From Tolypeutes matacus (lineage: Eukaryota; Chordata; Mammalia; Cingulata; Chlamyphoridae), in the NCBI GenBank assembly GCA_026826555.1, contig JAKSZT010053887.1, positions 69,130,094 to 69,194,093 on the forward strand: a stretch of DNA of 64,000 nucleotides, read 5' to 3'. The notes below the pieces were generated by a model. It was not told the origin of the DNA. It was given only the letters and a program-made list of their open reading frames with translations, and ran no database searches. Shown here piece by piece: positions 24,473 through 34,425 of the stretch. The position numbers and the translations under genes were made by a program. The number at the start of each line of letters is the position of its first letter. Positions within the stretch are counted from its first letter, which is position 1.

Positions 24473-25414
24473 ATGCTTAGATATCAGCAAAAAATTACAA
24501 GCCATGCTAATAAAATGGAAGAAATGGCCCAAGAAAAGTAATATATCAAAGCCCCAGAAGAGAAGCAGGATTTGAAAAAATTAATCAACAAGATACACAC
24601 AAATTTCCAAAAACAAATTAATGAGTTGAAAGACAATATGGCTAAAAGAGATAAAGGACATCAAAAAAGACACTGAGTGAGCACAAAAAAATTTGAAAAC
24701 CTGAATAAAAAAGTAACAGAGTTCATGGGAGTGAAAGACATGATAGATGAGATAAAAAACACATTAGAGGCATACAATAGCAGGCTCTTAATGATAGAAG
24801 AAGGAATATGTGATACAGAAGACAGAACAGCTGAAATTGAAGGGAGAAAAGAATAAAGAGATAAAAGAATGGAAAAATAGAGCAGGGCTCAGGGAGTTGA
24901 ATGATAACACGAAACGCAACAATATATATGTCATGGGAGTTCCAGAAGGCAAGAGAATGAAAAAGGGGCAGAAAGAGTTTTTGAAGAAATAAAAGCTGAA
25001 AATGTCCCAACTCTCATGAAAGAAATGTGCACACATTTCCAAGAAGCGTAGTGTACCCCAATCATAATAAATGAGAATAGACCTGCTCGAAGACACATAC
25101 TACTCAGAATGTCAAACGTCAGAGAAAAAGAGAAAATTATGAGAGCAGCAAAGGAGCAGCAAACCTTCACATACAAGGGACACCCAGTAAAATTTAGTGC
25201 AGATTTTTCACCAGAAACCTTGGAGGTAAGAAGATAATGGTATGATACAATTAAGATACTGAAAGAGAAAAACTGCCAGCTGAGAATTCCTTATCCAGCA
25301 ATATTGCCCTTCAAGTATGAAGGTCAGTTTAAAACTTTCACAAACAAACAGAAACTGAGAGAATTTGTAAAAAAGAATCCACCTTTGCAGTAAATATTAA
25401 AGGAAGCCTTATAG
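24473..25414 (+). pseudogene. L1 ORF1 pseudogene
   Basis: The start ATG at 24473 is chosen because 'M-x-R-x-Q-Q-K' is also the start of the ORF1 copies at 51430 and 63422. The coiled coil (about 24590-24850) is followed by RRM-like and C-terminal segments, the latter with KFSADFSPETLEVRR near 25190-25230 and QLRIPY near 25275. Several stops and frameshifts lie along it. It ends near TAG 25412. The length of about 314 codons is normal for L1 ORF1. Confidence 0.85.
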
Positions 25415-25567
25415 AATGAAAGATAAAGACAGGAGAGAAAGGCTTGGAGGAGATTAGAGAAGAAAGAATAGCAGAAAGGGTAACCAAAAGAGTAAAATAA
25501 CAGACAAAAATAAGATATGACATATGAAAAACAAAGAATAAAATGGTATAAGTAAATAATGCATTTA

Positions 25568-25920
25568 AAGTAATATCATTTAATGTGAATGGATTAAACT
25601 CCACAATCAAAAGATATAGGCTGACAGAATGGATAAAAAAACATGAGCCATGCATATGCTACTTACAAGAGACTCACCTTGGACCCAGGGATACAAACTG
25701 GCTGAAAGTGAAAGGTTGGATAAAGATACTCCATACATATAGTAACCAAAAAAGTGCAGGGATAACTATACTAATATTGGACAAAACAGACTTTAAATGC
25801 AAAAAGTTATAAGAGATACAGAAGGCTATTTTATATTAATATAAGGGAAAATCCACCCGGAAGAAATAACAGTCTTAAATACTTATGCACCTAAACAGAG
25901 TGCCCCAAAATACATGAGAT
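25568..25920 (+). pseudogene. L1 ORF2 endonuclease, N-terminal part
   Basis: A frame at 25585-25812 begins FNVNGLNSTIK-like (the N-terminal Asn motif of the AP-type endonuclease) and has CYLQETHL with QETHL at 25666-25680, including the catalytic Glu. A stop at 25810-25812 interrupts it. The sequence continues after the DAS insertion at 26876. Confidence 0.85.
25907..25920 (+). repeat. Target-site duplication, left copy, of the DAS SINE
   Basis: AAAATACATGAGA at 25907-25919 is matched by AAAATAAATGAGA at 26863-26875, 12 of 13 identical. The junction CC/AAAA fits L1 endonuclease cutting (TTTT/GG on the other strand), the machinery that mobilises SINEs. Confidence 0.8.
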
Positions 25921-26862
25921 GGGAAACAGATGTGGCTCAAGTGATTGAACTTCCTCCTACCATATGGGAGGTCACAGGTTTGGTTCCTGGTGCCTCCTGG
26001 AGAAGATGAGTGTATTAGTCAGCCAAAGGTGTGCTGATGCAAAATACCAGAAATCTGTTGGCTTTTATAAAAGATATTTATTTGCAGTAGAAGCTTACAG
26101 TTACCAGACCATAAAACATAAGTTACTTCCCTCACCAAAGTCTGTTGCCACATGTTGGAGCAAGATGGCTGCTGACATCTCCCAAGTGTTTAGGCTTCCT
26201 GGGTTCCTCTCTTCTTGGGGGCTCATTTCTCTCTATGCTCAGCTGCTGTGCTCTCTTCACAAGGCCAGCTGTAGACTATCAGGTGAATGGTTCTGTCTCT
26301 CTCCCTGGGGCTTCTGCCATGTCTAAAGAGCTGTCTCTCTTCCTCTTGTTCTTCTTCTGTGTGTTTACTTCCCGGGCTCCAATATCAAAACTCCAACCTC
26401 CCTTCTCTGCAGTGTGGTTTCACTGTGAGTCCCCGCCCACCAAGGGGGCAGGGACTCAAAGTCCTACTGATGTGGCACAATCAAAGCTTAATCATTATTT
26501 AATCAAGTAAAAGTAACCCCCCTGAATCCAATACACTCTAATACACCCACAGGAAAAGACCAGCTTACAAACATAATCCAATATTTCTTTTTGAAATTCA
26601 TCAATAATATCAAACTGCTACAATAAGCAAGTCAGACAGCTGGCACAAAGGGCAGGAGTGGTGAGCTAATGCAGCAAGATGACTCAACAAAGCAGGGAGC
26701 CGAAGTGCCTTAAGCAATTGAGTGCCTCTCTCCTACATGGGAGGTCCCAGGTTCAGTTTCAGGTGCCTCCTAAAGAGAAAATGAGCAGACACAGAGAGCA
26801 TACAGCGAATGGACACAGAAAGCAGACAGCAAGTACAAAACAACAAAGAGAGGGAATAAAAC
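25921..26862 (+). mobile_element. DAS-type tRNA-derived SINE, two tRNA-like units, split by an LTR
   Basis: The left tRNA-like unit (25921-26010) reads 'cagatgtggctcaagtgattg' (A box) and 'caggtttggttcctgg' (B box). After the LTR at 26011-26622 the body resumes with 'caagtcagacagctggcac', and a second tRNA-like unit follows (about 26692-26770: 'ccttaagcaattgagtgcc', 'cccaggttcagtttcagg'). It ends in an A-rich 'agggaataaaacaaaataaa' tail. The family is known from armadillo and relatives. It is Pol III-type and relies on L1 enzymes to move. Confidence 0.85.
26011..26622 (-). mobile_element. MaLR-type LTR inside the DAS SINE
   Basis: The element has TG...CA ends (TGTATTAGTCAG to CTGCTACA), 612 bp. 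It is flanked by ATGAG (26006-26010) and ATAAG (26623-26627), a 5-bp target duplication with one mismatch, as expected of ERVL/MaLR insertions. The antisense polyadenylation signal lies near 26074-26079 (tatttatttg). It is a different subfamily from the LTRs at 609 and 4222. Open frames of about 120 codons within it are chance products of C/T-rich LTR sequence. Confidence 0.85.
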
Positions 26863-26875
26863 AAAATAAATGAGA

Positions 26876-27110
26876 CAAACTGGCAAAACCGAAGGGAGAA
26901 ATAGACATCTCTACAATAATAGTTGGAAACTTCAACACACCATTCACATCATTAGATGGAACAACTAGATCAGCAAGGAAAGAGAGGATATGAATAATAT
27001 CATAAACAAGCTAGACCTAACAGACACATATAGAATGTTGCACCTGAACTCAGCGGATTATACATTCTTCTCAAGTGCCCATGGATCTTTCTTCAGGATA
27101 GAACATGTGT
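26876..27110 (+). pseudogene. L1 ORF2 endonuclease, C-terminal part
   Basis: It continues the endonuclease from 25920: 'agacatctctacaataatagttggaaacttcaacacacc' corresponds to the 'VGDFN' region, and 'ttcttctcaagtgcccatgga' to the late endonuclease. Stops interrupt it. It ends in 'ttcaggatagaacatgtg', where the deletion begins. Confidence 0.78.
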
Positions 27111-28375
27111 TCATGGATTGGAAGACTAAATATCACGAAGATGTCAATCCTACCCAAACTGATTTATAGATTCAATGCAATACCAATCAAAATTCCTACA
27201 GCCAACTTTACAGAAATAGAAAAGGCAAGTATCACATTCATTTGGAGGGGAAAGTGTACCCAAATAGCCAAAAGCATTCTAAAAAAGAAGAGCAGCATGG
27301 GAGGAATTTCACTGCCTGACCTTGAAACATATACAAAGCTACAGTAGTGAAAACAACATGGTCTTGACATAAAGATAGACACATCAATCAGTGGAATAGA
27401 ATTGAGAGTCCAGAAATAAACCCTCATCTCAATGGCCAACTATTTTTTGACAAACCTACCAAGTCCATGTTGACAGGACAAAAGAGTCTCTTCAACAAAT
27501 GTTGCTGGGAAAACTGGATATCCATAACCAGAATGAAAGTTGACCCCTATCTCACCCCCTATACAAGATCAACTCAAAATGGATCATCAACCTAAATATA
27601 GGAGCCAGGACCATAAAACTACTAGAAGAAAATGTAGGGAAACCTCTTAAAGACATTGTGGTAGGTGGTGGTTTCTTGGACCTTACACCCAAAGTATATG
27701 CAACAAAATAAAAAATAGATAAATGGAACCTTCTCAAAATTAAACACTTTTGTACCTCACAGGACTTTGTCAAAAGGGTGAGAAGGCAGCCAACTCAATG
27801 GGAGAAAATTTGGAAATCACATGTCTGATAAGTGTTTAATATACTTGATATATAAAGAGATGCTACAACTCAACAGTAAAAGGAGAAAGGACTTGATTTA
27901 AAAATGGGCAAAAGACTTGAATATTTGTCCAAAGAAGAAATACAAATGGAAAAAAAAAAAAACATGAAAAAATATTCAAAATCACTAGCAAGTAGAGAAA
28001 TACAAATCAAAAGTACAAATGAGATCTCACACCTATCAGGATGGCGACTATTAAAAAGACAGAGTACTACAAGCATTGGAGAAGATGTGGAGAAATAGGA
28101 ACACTTACTGTTGGTGGGAATATTGAATGGTACAGCCACTGTGGAGGACTGTTTGGCAGTTCCTAAAGAAGTTGAATATAGATTTGCCACATGACCCAGC
28201 AATACCGCTACTGGGTATATATCTAGAAGAACTGAAAGCAGTGACATGAACAGATATCTGTAAACCAATGTTCATAATGGCATTAATCATGATTGCCAAA
28301 AGTTGGAAACAACACAGAGGTCTATCAACCAATGAATGGATAAAGAAACTCTGGTGCAGTCACATGATGGACTAT
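27111..28375 (+). pseudogene. L1 ORF2 distal part (post-RT to C-terminus)
   Basis: The frame at 27105-27347 holds [18 protein letters not shown] and [11 protein letters not shown], the conserved segment downstream of the RT palm. Next come the C-terminal blocks: 'ggatggcgactattaaaaag', 'ggtgggaatattgaatggtac' and 'atggataaagaaactctgg'. The palm with its FADD box is not present between the endonuclease and this point. The remaining frame has many stops. Confidence 0.83.
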
Positions 28376-28388
28376 TATGCAGTTGTAA

Positions 28389-28555
28389 GAAGAAAAGGAA
28401 GGAAGGAAGGAAGGAAGGAAGGAAGGAAGGAAGGAAGGAAGGAAGGAAGGAAGGAAGGNNNNNNNNNNAGGAAGGAAGGAAGGAAGGAAGGAAGGAAGGA
28501 AGGAAGGAAGGAAGGGAGGGAGGGAGGGAGGGAGGGAGGGAGGGAGGGAGGAAGG
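28389..28555. repeat. (GGAA)n / (GGGA)n microsatellite with assembly gap
   Basis: Pure GGAA repeats on both sides of a run of 10 N at 28459-28468, turning into GGGA repeats at about 28513-28550. It lies at the L1 ORF2-3'UTR border. The gap means the true length is unknown. Long open frames here (poly K-E-G-R or F-L-P-S) are artefacts of the repeat. Confidence 0.95.
28459..28468. other. Assembly gap (10 N)
   Basis: Ten undetermined bases inside the GGAA tract. The placeholder size does not report the real gap length. Confidence 0.98.
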
Positions 28556-29035
28556 AAAGCATATGACAACAGGGATGAACCTGGAAGACATTATGTTGAG
28601 TGAAGCAAGCCAGATACAAAAGGACAAATACTCTATGACTGTGCTACTATGAACTAAATATGTTGTATAATATCATGGAGTTACTAACTTGAATATGGGT
28701 CACTAGAAAATAGAATGAGTTTAGAGAATGGAAAGCTGAGTGCTAACTTGTACAGAATTAGTAAAAAGGATATGTGTTAATCTTTGGAAATGAATAGAAA
28801 AGGTGAAAGCCAACATAATGTTTGTAACTAGCAGTACTATTATGTAGCTATGAAAGTGGATTAAAGCGAAAATCTAAGGTCATGTATATTACTAAAAGGA
28901 AAGCTAAAATATGTAACATGGAATTGTACAGCATAGTAAAACTTCATGTGAAATATGAAAATGGGTAAAATTGCATCTATAAGACCGTTTTTCTCTGAAG
29001 CTGAACAAATGTTTGTTAATACTACAAAATGTTAA

Positions 29036-29455
29036 TTCAGATTTAAAGAAACATTATGCTAATTGAACAAAACCAGACACAAAGTACTACATATTGTATG
29101 TTTCTATTTATATAAAATTTAAATCTAGATCAATGTATAAAGATGAAATTAGATTAGTGGTTATATAGGGCTGAGGAAGAAATGCTAAGGGGTGTGGAGT
29201 TTTTTTTTTTGGAGTAATGAAATTGTTCTAAAATTTTTTGTGTTGATGAATGCACAACATTATAGTTATACTAAAAGTCATTGATTATACACTTTGGATA
29301 GATCATCTATTATGTGCATATATCTCAACAAAACTGCTAAAAAAAGAATGAAGGGTAGTTACATGTTTCATGCTACAATAACTTTAAATGGATGAACTGT
29401 ATGGTGTGTGAATTATACCTTAATAAAACTGTTAGGATAAAAAAAGAAAAGAAAA
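29036..29455 (+). mobile_element. Two successive older L1 3' ends
   Basis: 29060-29345 follows an L1M-type 3'UTR: 'accagacacaaagtactacatattgtatg', 'agattagtggtta', 'acactttggatagatcatctattatgtgc', ending 'atatctcaacaaaactgctaaaaaaag'. A second terminal block follows at 29383-29445: 'ctttaaatggatgaactgtatggtgtgtgaattataccttaataaaactgtt'. The two ends in a row suggest one copy inserted in the tail of another, or a partial duplication. Confidence 0.7.
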
Positions 29456-29629
29456 GATTGTCTAAAAATTACTTAAGTGAAATTAAAGAGATGAAATAAC
29501 ATTATTTTCTGAAAATTGTTCTGGATGCTTATTGTAAAAGAAGAAAGCCTCCTTTTTTTTTTTTTTTTTTAAAGAAATTGTAGGTATCATGGGTGATATA
29601 GTGGAAGAGAAGAATTTCATTGTATAGCT
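29456..29629. other. Short unique spacer with poly(T)
   Basis: A run of about 20 T lies at 29552-29571; the rest is AT-rich. Confidence 0.6.
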
Positions 29630-29947
29630 CAGGGGTCGGCAAACTACAGCCCACTGCCTGTTTTTGTATGTCCTATGAGTTAAGAATGGTTTTGAAAATT
29701 TTAAATGTTTGAGAAAAGTTAAAAGAAGAAAATATTTTGTGACACTTGAAAATTATATGAAATTCAAATTTCAGTTGTCCATACATAAAGTTTTTTTAAT
29801 AGAATCACACACATTCATTTTGCATTGTGTATGGCTGCTTTCATGATACAACCACAGAGTTGAATAGTTGTGACAGAGATAATATGGCCAGCAAAGGTTA
29901 AAATATTTACCATCTGGCCACTTACAGTAAAAATTTGCTGACAGTTG
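29630..29947. mobile_element. hAT (MER1/Charlie-type) DNA transposon
   Basis: The left end is CAGGGGTCGGCAAAC; the right end, TTTGCTGACAGTTG, is its degenerate inverted copy. The 8-bp target duplication GTATAGCT (29622-29629) and GTATAGAT (29948-29955) agrees at seven of eight bases, the signature of hAT elements. The body has 'tgtatggctgctttcatgatacaacc' and 'atggccagcaaaggttaaaatatttaccatctggcc'. No transposase is present, so it is non-autonomous. Confidence 0.88.
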
Positions 29948-30574
29948 GTATAGATGATTGCACCAAAAAAATTATTGTCTCCCATCCTCCAAGAAATGAA
30001 ATATAATTACATGTCATACATTTTATTGTTTTAGTACTCTCTCCAGAGCTCTCTCTCCGGGTGTTTCAATTTTTCCCATACCTTCAATGATGCGTTAGTG
30101 ACTTTAGAAAAAGTTAAAATTTCCAAGCTGGAACTTCAAAGCCCCAATATCTAGAACTAACCAAACTTTCCAGTTGTAGCTCCTATGCCATTAACTACCA
30201 ATTCCTGGCAAACTGTCTGCTACCCATCCTCCTCCTCACAAATCTAAGAGTTTTGCTATCTTATCCATGTTCCTGCAAAGCCCACCCTCTCTCTTCCATA
30301 TGTTATTCAGATCTTTCCTTTCAAAAGAATCATTGTATTTCTCTCTAGGCCAGAGTGACATCTCTCCTCCTCAACTTTTTTTTTAGCACTTTTCCTAAGA
30401 GATAATCTACCATTAGTCAACCGTGTTTTATTTCTTTCATTAACGTTCTCAAATATTAAGTAATTTGGGGAATATTTAACTATTTTTAAATATTTACCCC
30501 TCATCTCCAAATTACATTGTGCCCCTCATAATCAGGGGCCATTTCTTTTATAAAGCGGTTCTCTCTCTCTCTCT
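29948..30574. other. Unique non-coding DNA
   Basis: No feature was recognised apart from a CT-rich patch near 30560-30582. Confidence 0.55.
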
Positions 30575-30905
30575 TTTTTTTTAAGATGCTTTAGATTACA
30601 TAAATGTTACATCAAAAATATAGGAGATTCCCACATACCCCATCCCCTACCCCTCCCACACTTTCCCCATTTAACTACATCTTCCATTAGTGTGGTACAT
30701 TTGTTCAATTGATGAACACATTGAAGCATTGCTACTAACCATGGTCTATAGTTTACATTATGGTTTACACTTTGCACCACACAGTTTTATAGGTTTTGAC
30801 AGAACATATAACGGCCTGTATCCTTAATTGCTACGTCATGTAGGACAATTCCAATGTCCCCAAAATCCCCATTTTGCACCAATTCTTCCCTCATAAACTG
30901 GTTCT
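30575..30905 (-). mobile_element. L1 3'UTR end, antisense, heavily 5'-truncated
   Basis: The reverse complement aligns with 55335-55625 of this window. It shares 'ttggggac...ggaatt...cctta', 'gtaaactat', 'gttcatcaattg...caaatgt.ccacactaat', and the terminal 'tgtaacatttatgtaatctaaagcatcttaaaaaaaa'. It is therefore the last 330 bp of an L1 of the same lineage on the opposite strand. The (T)n at 30582 is its poly(A) tail. Confidence 0.82.
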
Positions 30906-32524
30906 TTAAGTGCTATCACAGTGCTTTGCAAGTAAGAGGTGCTTGATTTATTTTAATTTTATTTAGAGTATTCTGAAACAATAACATAGTGATATAGAAA
31001 TCAATGCATATTTTTTAAAATTGTTAAATATATGAACCATATCCTCCTCTTTAGACATATACATTCTTTGTTTTAAACTGACAAAAGATGTATCAGAGAG
31101 AGAGAGAAAGAGGGAAAGAGAGAGAGTATTTGACAGCAATACCAGCAAATACCAAAAAGCGCTTGTTCTGCCTGATATCTGCATTTCAGCCCGTCTCCAG
31201 ATCTCTGCTGAATGAAATCGTAGAATCAGTGCGGTGGCCATCTGTACCAATTAACTGAACACTAATGCTTTTGCCGCAGCTGATGGCTGAGAACTCTGCA
31301 GCACAATAAAGTACCTGGAAATTCTATTTGCAATTTTGTGGAAAGGGATAGGAAATATTGATAAAAGCTATAACATAAGAACTCATTTGATTCAAAGCAA
31401 TAGAGAAACATTAGGACAACAAATATTTTTAATTAAAAGAATAAAGGGTTTGGTGGTGGTATCAGATATACATAATTAGAAACAGTTGCTAACTCCTTAA
31501 TTAGATGATGAGGAAATTATCCTTAGCTATAGGCATCCAAATGGCAGGGTCAAAAGTGTTCATTGTGTACACTGATATCTGATAAACAGTCTTCACACCC
31601 ATAGCTCGATGCTATGTTTAAAAGTACCCACCTTTAGCCTTGCAATAGTAAAAGCAAATCAGCCTTAATTTATAATATGATAAGTGGGAAAGGAACATAT
31701 TAGTAGTAAATGAGGAAGATAAGTGACAATTTTAAGTCAGCTAATTAAGGCACAAAAAAGGTTATATTGTGTTATTTCCCCAAACCATAAATTTTTGGAT
31801 TTATAACCACTCATATAGTTCACACTAGAATGCTGATTTTTATTTTCATTCCAATGGACTGAAAGTTATGTATGTTTGTGGGAAAAAATTATCATATTTA
31901 GTGCAGTATGCAGGGCTGTCAGAACATTCTGTACGCTGAAAAATATATATATACACTTAGGCATCACTGAGGTAACAACAGCCAATGGAGCAACTGCTTT
32001 TGGAAATTGGATCAAGGCTAGTGATCCAGGGAGAGTGCTCAATTTTTATGGTCTGGTAGTACTGATCTTCATTTCCTCTGAAATGATCTGGATACTCCTA
32101 GCTAATTTCATACAGTCCACTGTGCAGCATGTAGTTGCCTGTGCCAGCCATCCCACATTGTTTTTTAAAGCAAATTCCTGTAACAAAATAAGTAGACTTT
32201 ATCCATCAAAAATCTATCACATGGCAGGGAAAAAACTGCAACTCTCATACCAAGATGAAGAAGGCATTTCTTTTAAGGCACTACCACATTGAAAAGAACT
32301 AGGTTAAGATTTAGCTTACTTTTCAGATTAAGTACGCTAAAATCAGCAGCAAAATCATCAGGGAATTTATGTCTGCCAGGGTGTAGTTATAGTGACAGAT
32401 ATAGATACCGCAATCTGGTTCTTTTCTAATTGTTCTGTCATTCAAAATATTTGTGTGAAGATTAAGGGAAAAAAAAAGATGATGTTTAAGTATGGGTAAG
32501 GCTGAGATATAAAATAAAAAGCTA
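30906..32524. other. Unique DNA; possible conserved non-coding element at 31130-31330
   Basis: A (GA)n patch lies at 31096-31126. The segment 31130-31330 is less AT-biased, has no repeat signature and includes homeodomain-type 'ccaattaactg'. A plus-strand frame of 138 codons at 31876-32292 is the longest open frame outside repeats, but it shows no motif and I do not call it a gene. Confidence 0.45.
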
Positions 32525-33054
32525 TGAGGCAGGCTAGTTTAGGGAGTGGGAAGACTAATCTAAAACCTGGCAGAAAAACGTGGTCACGAGACATGGCCAT
32601 GGCACCCCTCCTGGAATCTCCTTGAGGGAAAGACACCACAAGAAAGCTACTGGAAGAACTCCACAAGAATCCCCCATTTGGAACAAGATTTCATCCAGGA
32701 TCAAGGAAAAGCCCCAGATATTCTCAAGGTGCCTTATCATTGCCCCCCACCCCGGGGGGGGGGGGCAGAATTGATTGGTGCAGTAATCAATCAAAACAGC
32801 AAACAGCTGAGACCCCTCCCCTGGACATTAGCAAGGGAAGGAATAATTAATGGTTTAAAAATTAACCGCACAGCTAAATCTCTCTCTCTGCCAGGAGCAG
32901 CCCACAACTACACCTGGGGACCCATAATCTGTTATTTTCTCCCATTTCTATTTTCTTCTCTTATTTCCTGAATAAGCTACTGGCCTAACTAAACTGGCAT
33001 GTTCTTAAATTCTTTTATGTAACATAGCCAAGAACCTAGAGGAATCTGGCTACA
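32525..33054 (+). mobile_element. Solo class I ERV LTR, sense
   Basis: A 530-bp LTR starting TGAGGCAGGC and ending TCTGGCTACA, flanked by a perfect 4-bp target duplication GCTA (32521-32524 and 33055-33058), typical of gammaretrovirus-like ERV1. It aligns with the reverse complement of 40559-41038: 'agacatggccatgg', 'cattagcaaggg.aggaataattaat', 'gcatgttcttaaattcttttatg', 'agccaagaacctagagg'. The polyadenylation motif is mutated to AATAAG (32971-32976). It contains a C-run/G-run block at 32742-32765. Confidence 0.88.
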
Positions 33055-34334
33055 GCTACCCTATCCCCCAGTTGACTGTTTCCTACATTCTTGCCTTTGT
33101 GTCTATGAATTTCAATATTGTGTTAAGCACCATGTTTGCTATAATAATAGAGTCTTTCAAAGTACCACGGACAAGAACATGAGTTGAGCTTCCATGTTTT
33201 ATGATGTTATTTCCCTAGGCAGCTCGGCTTTACCTCGTCTCACCCCAGCATTAGCAATAGAAGAAATTACTAAGAGTTCCATCACTGCCTGAGAGGTGAA
33301 ATACATTTTTGAAGTCTCCATAAAGGCCGAAAGAGAAATATTATAAAGACTTCACCAGGGAATTAAAAACACATTCCATACTTGTTTTTCAGTTTTAAGA
33401 GTAAATGCCTGAGAGACTATTCAGATAGTAAGTTTAAACAACAACAGTAAATTACCATGCAATGGGTATAGATCTAGTTTAGAAAGTCATATCATTTATC
33501 ATAATCTTAATTTATAAAGTAAAAAAGTGACCTACAAACATAAAAACAAAAGAATAGACAAATCTAAAACTAAATTATTAGAGTAATTTATTCACTATTT
33601 AATATCCTACTAAAAAACTCTCTTAAGATGCATGAGTATTTTAGCCTTATGTGATATTTTTAAAACAGCACGGGATAACGGTCTCCTGCATCAATATCTT
33701 AAAGTCACAAAAAAGGCCCTTTTTTTTTTTTTTTTAAATCAAGCAAAATTTCTGAGTTTCAAAATTAGAACAACAAACATTTCTGCCATGCCATAAGTTC
33801 CAGGAGGGTAAAAACATTTCAGATTTGCCACTGATGCAGAAAATTACCAAAAAGAGTTAATGATACAGAGTAAATGCTAAAAAATTATGTTTAAAATAGT
33901 ATTTTTTCAGACTTTAAAATGACAAAAACAGCAATTTTAGAATTTCTGTGCTTAACACATTTTATGTACTTTATAAAATAAATTTTGGCAATTCATTTGA
34001 AATGATTTTAGCATTGATTGTATTTCATAAAATATTTTATAGTTTTCAATGAATGTATTACTATATATTAAATTTACAAGTGTAAGACATGTTTCAAGGA
34101 CACTGTATAAATTATTTGGCTAGTTTTGGAAGTCTAGCTAATAGGTAGATTGCTGACATCCTTGCACATGAGTTTAATTTTCCAACCACCATGGGATTCA
34201 TTTAACCAAACAGACAATATTTTGTGAACTGTCCAAGAGACAGATACCATGCCATTTGAAAAAAAAAATTGTTTATATCTTACACTCATAAAAGACTTTG
34301 CAATTAAAAAAAAAAAAAAAAAGATTTAACCTGC
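33055..34334. other. Unique AT-rich non-coding DNA
   Basis: Contains poly(T) at 33720-33735 and poly(A) at 34305-34322. No gene or confident repeat. Confidence 0.55.
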
Positions 34335-34425
34335 TTTATAAGTTCTTGAGTCCTCACAATAACCCTGTGGGGCAGCATCTTAGATATTATTCTTGCCAAT
34401 TTTGCCAAGGCCAGGAGGGACTAAA
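34335..34425 (-). repeat. MIR fragment, weak
   Basis: 'gagtcctcacaataaccctgtggggcagcatcttagatattattcttgcc' follows the antisense MIR block 'aatcctcacaacaaccctgtgaggtaggtac'. Short and degraded. Confidence 0.5.

Larger units (their letters stand above)
24085..29035 (+). mobile_element. L1 LINE, sense, with reverse transcriptase deleted and nested insertions
   Basis: Layout: short 5'UTR (24085-24472, with AAGATGACA near the start), ORF1 (24473-25414), ORF2 endonuclease (25568-25920 and 26876-27110), then a jump straight to the post-RT part of ORF2 (27111-28550) and the start of the 3'UTR. A DAS SINE splits the endonuclease, and a (GGAA)n tract sits where ORF2 ends. About 1.5-2 kb of ORF2, including the catalytic FADD box, is missing relative to a normal L1. 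Many stops show it is dead. Confidence 0.88.

Noticed and set aside
26145..26510. 120-codon frames in the LTR inside the DAS SINE
   Set aside because: They lie wholly inside LTR sequence, in two overlapping frames, and do not resemble any retroviral protein.
28268..28627. Several frames of about 100 codons with Lys-Glu-Gly-Arg or Phe-Leu-Pro-Ser repeats
   Set aside because: They translate the GGAA microsatellite and cross an N gap.
31876..32292. 138-codon plus-strand frame
   Set aside because: Longest frame outside repeats, but no motif, no repeat of family-like residues, no Kozak-type context or splice structure. Chance frames of this length occur in 64 kb.
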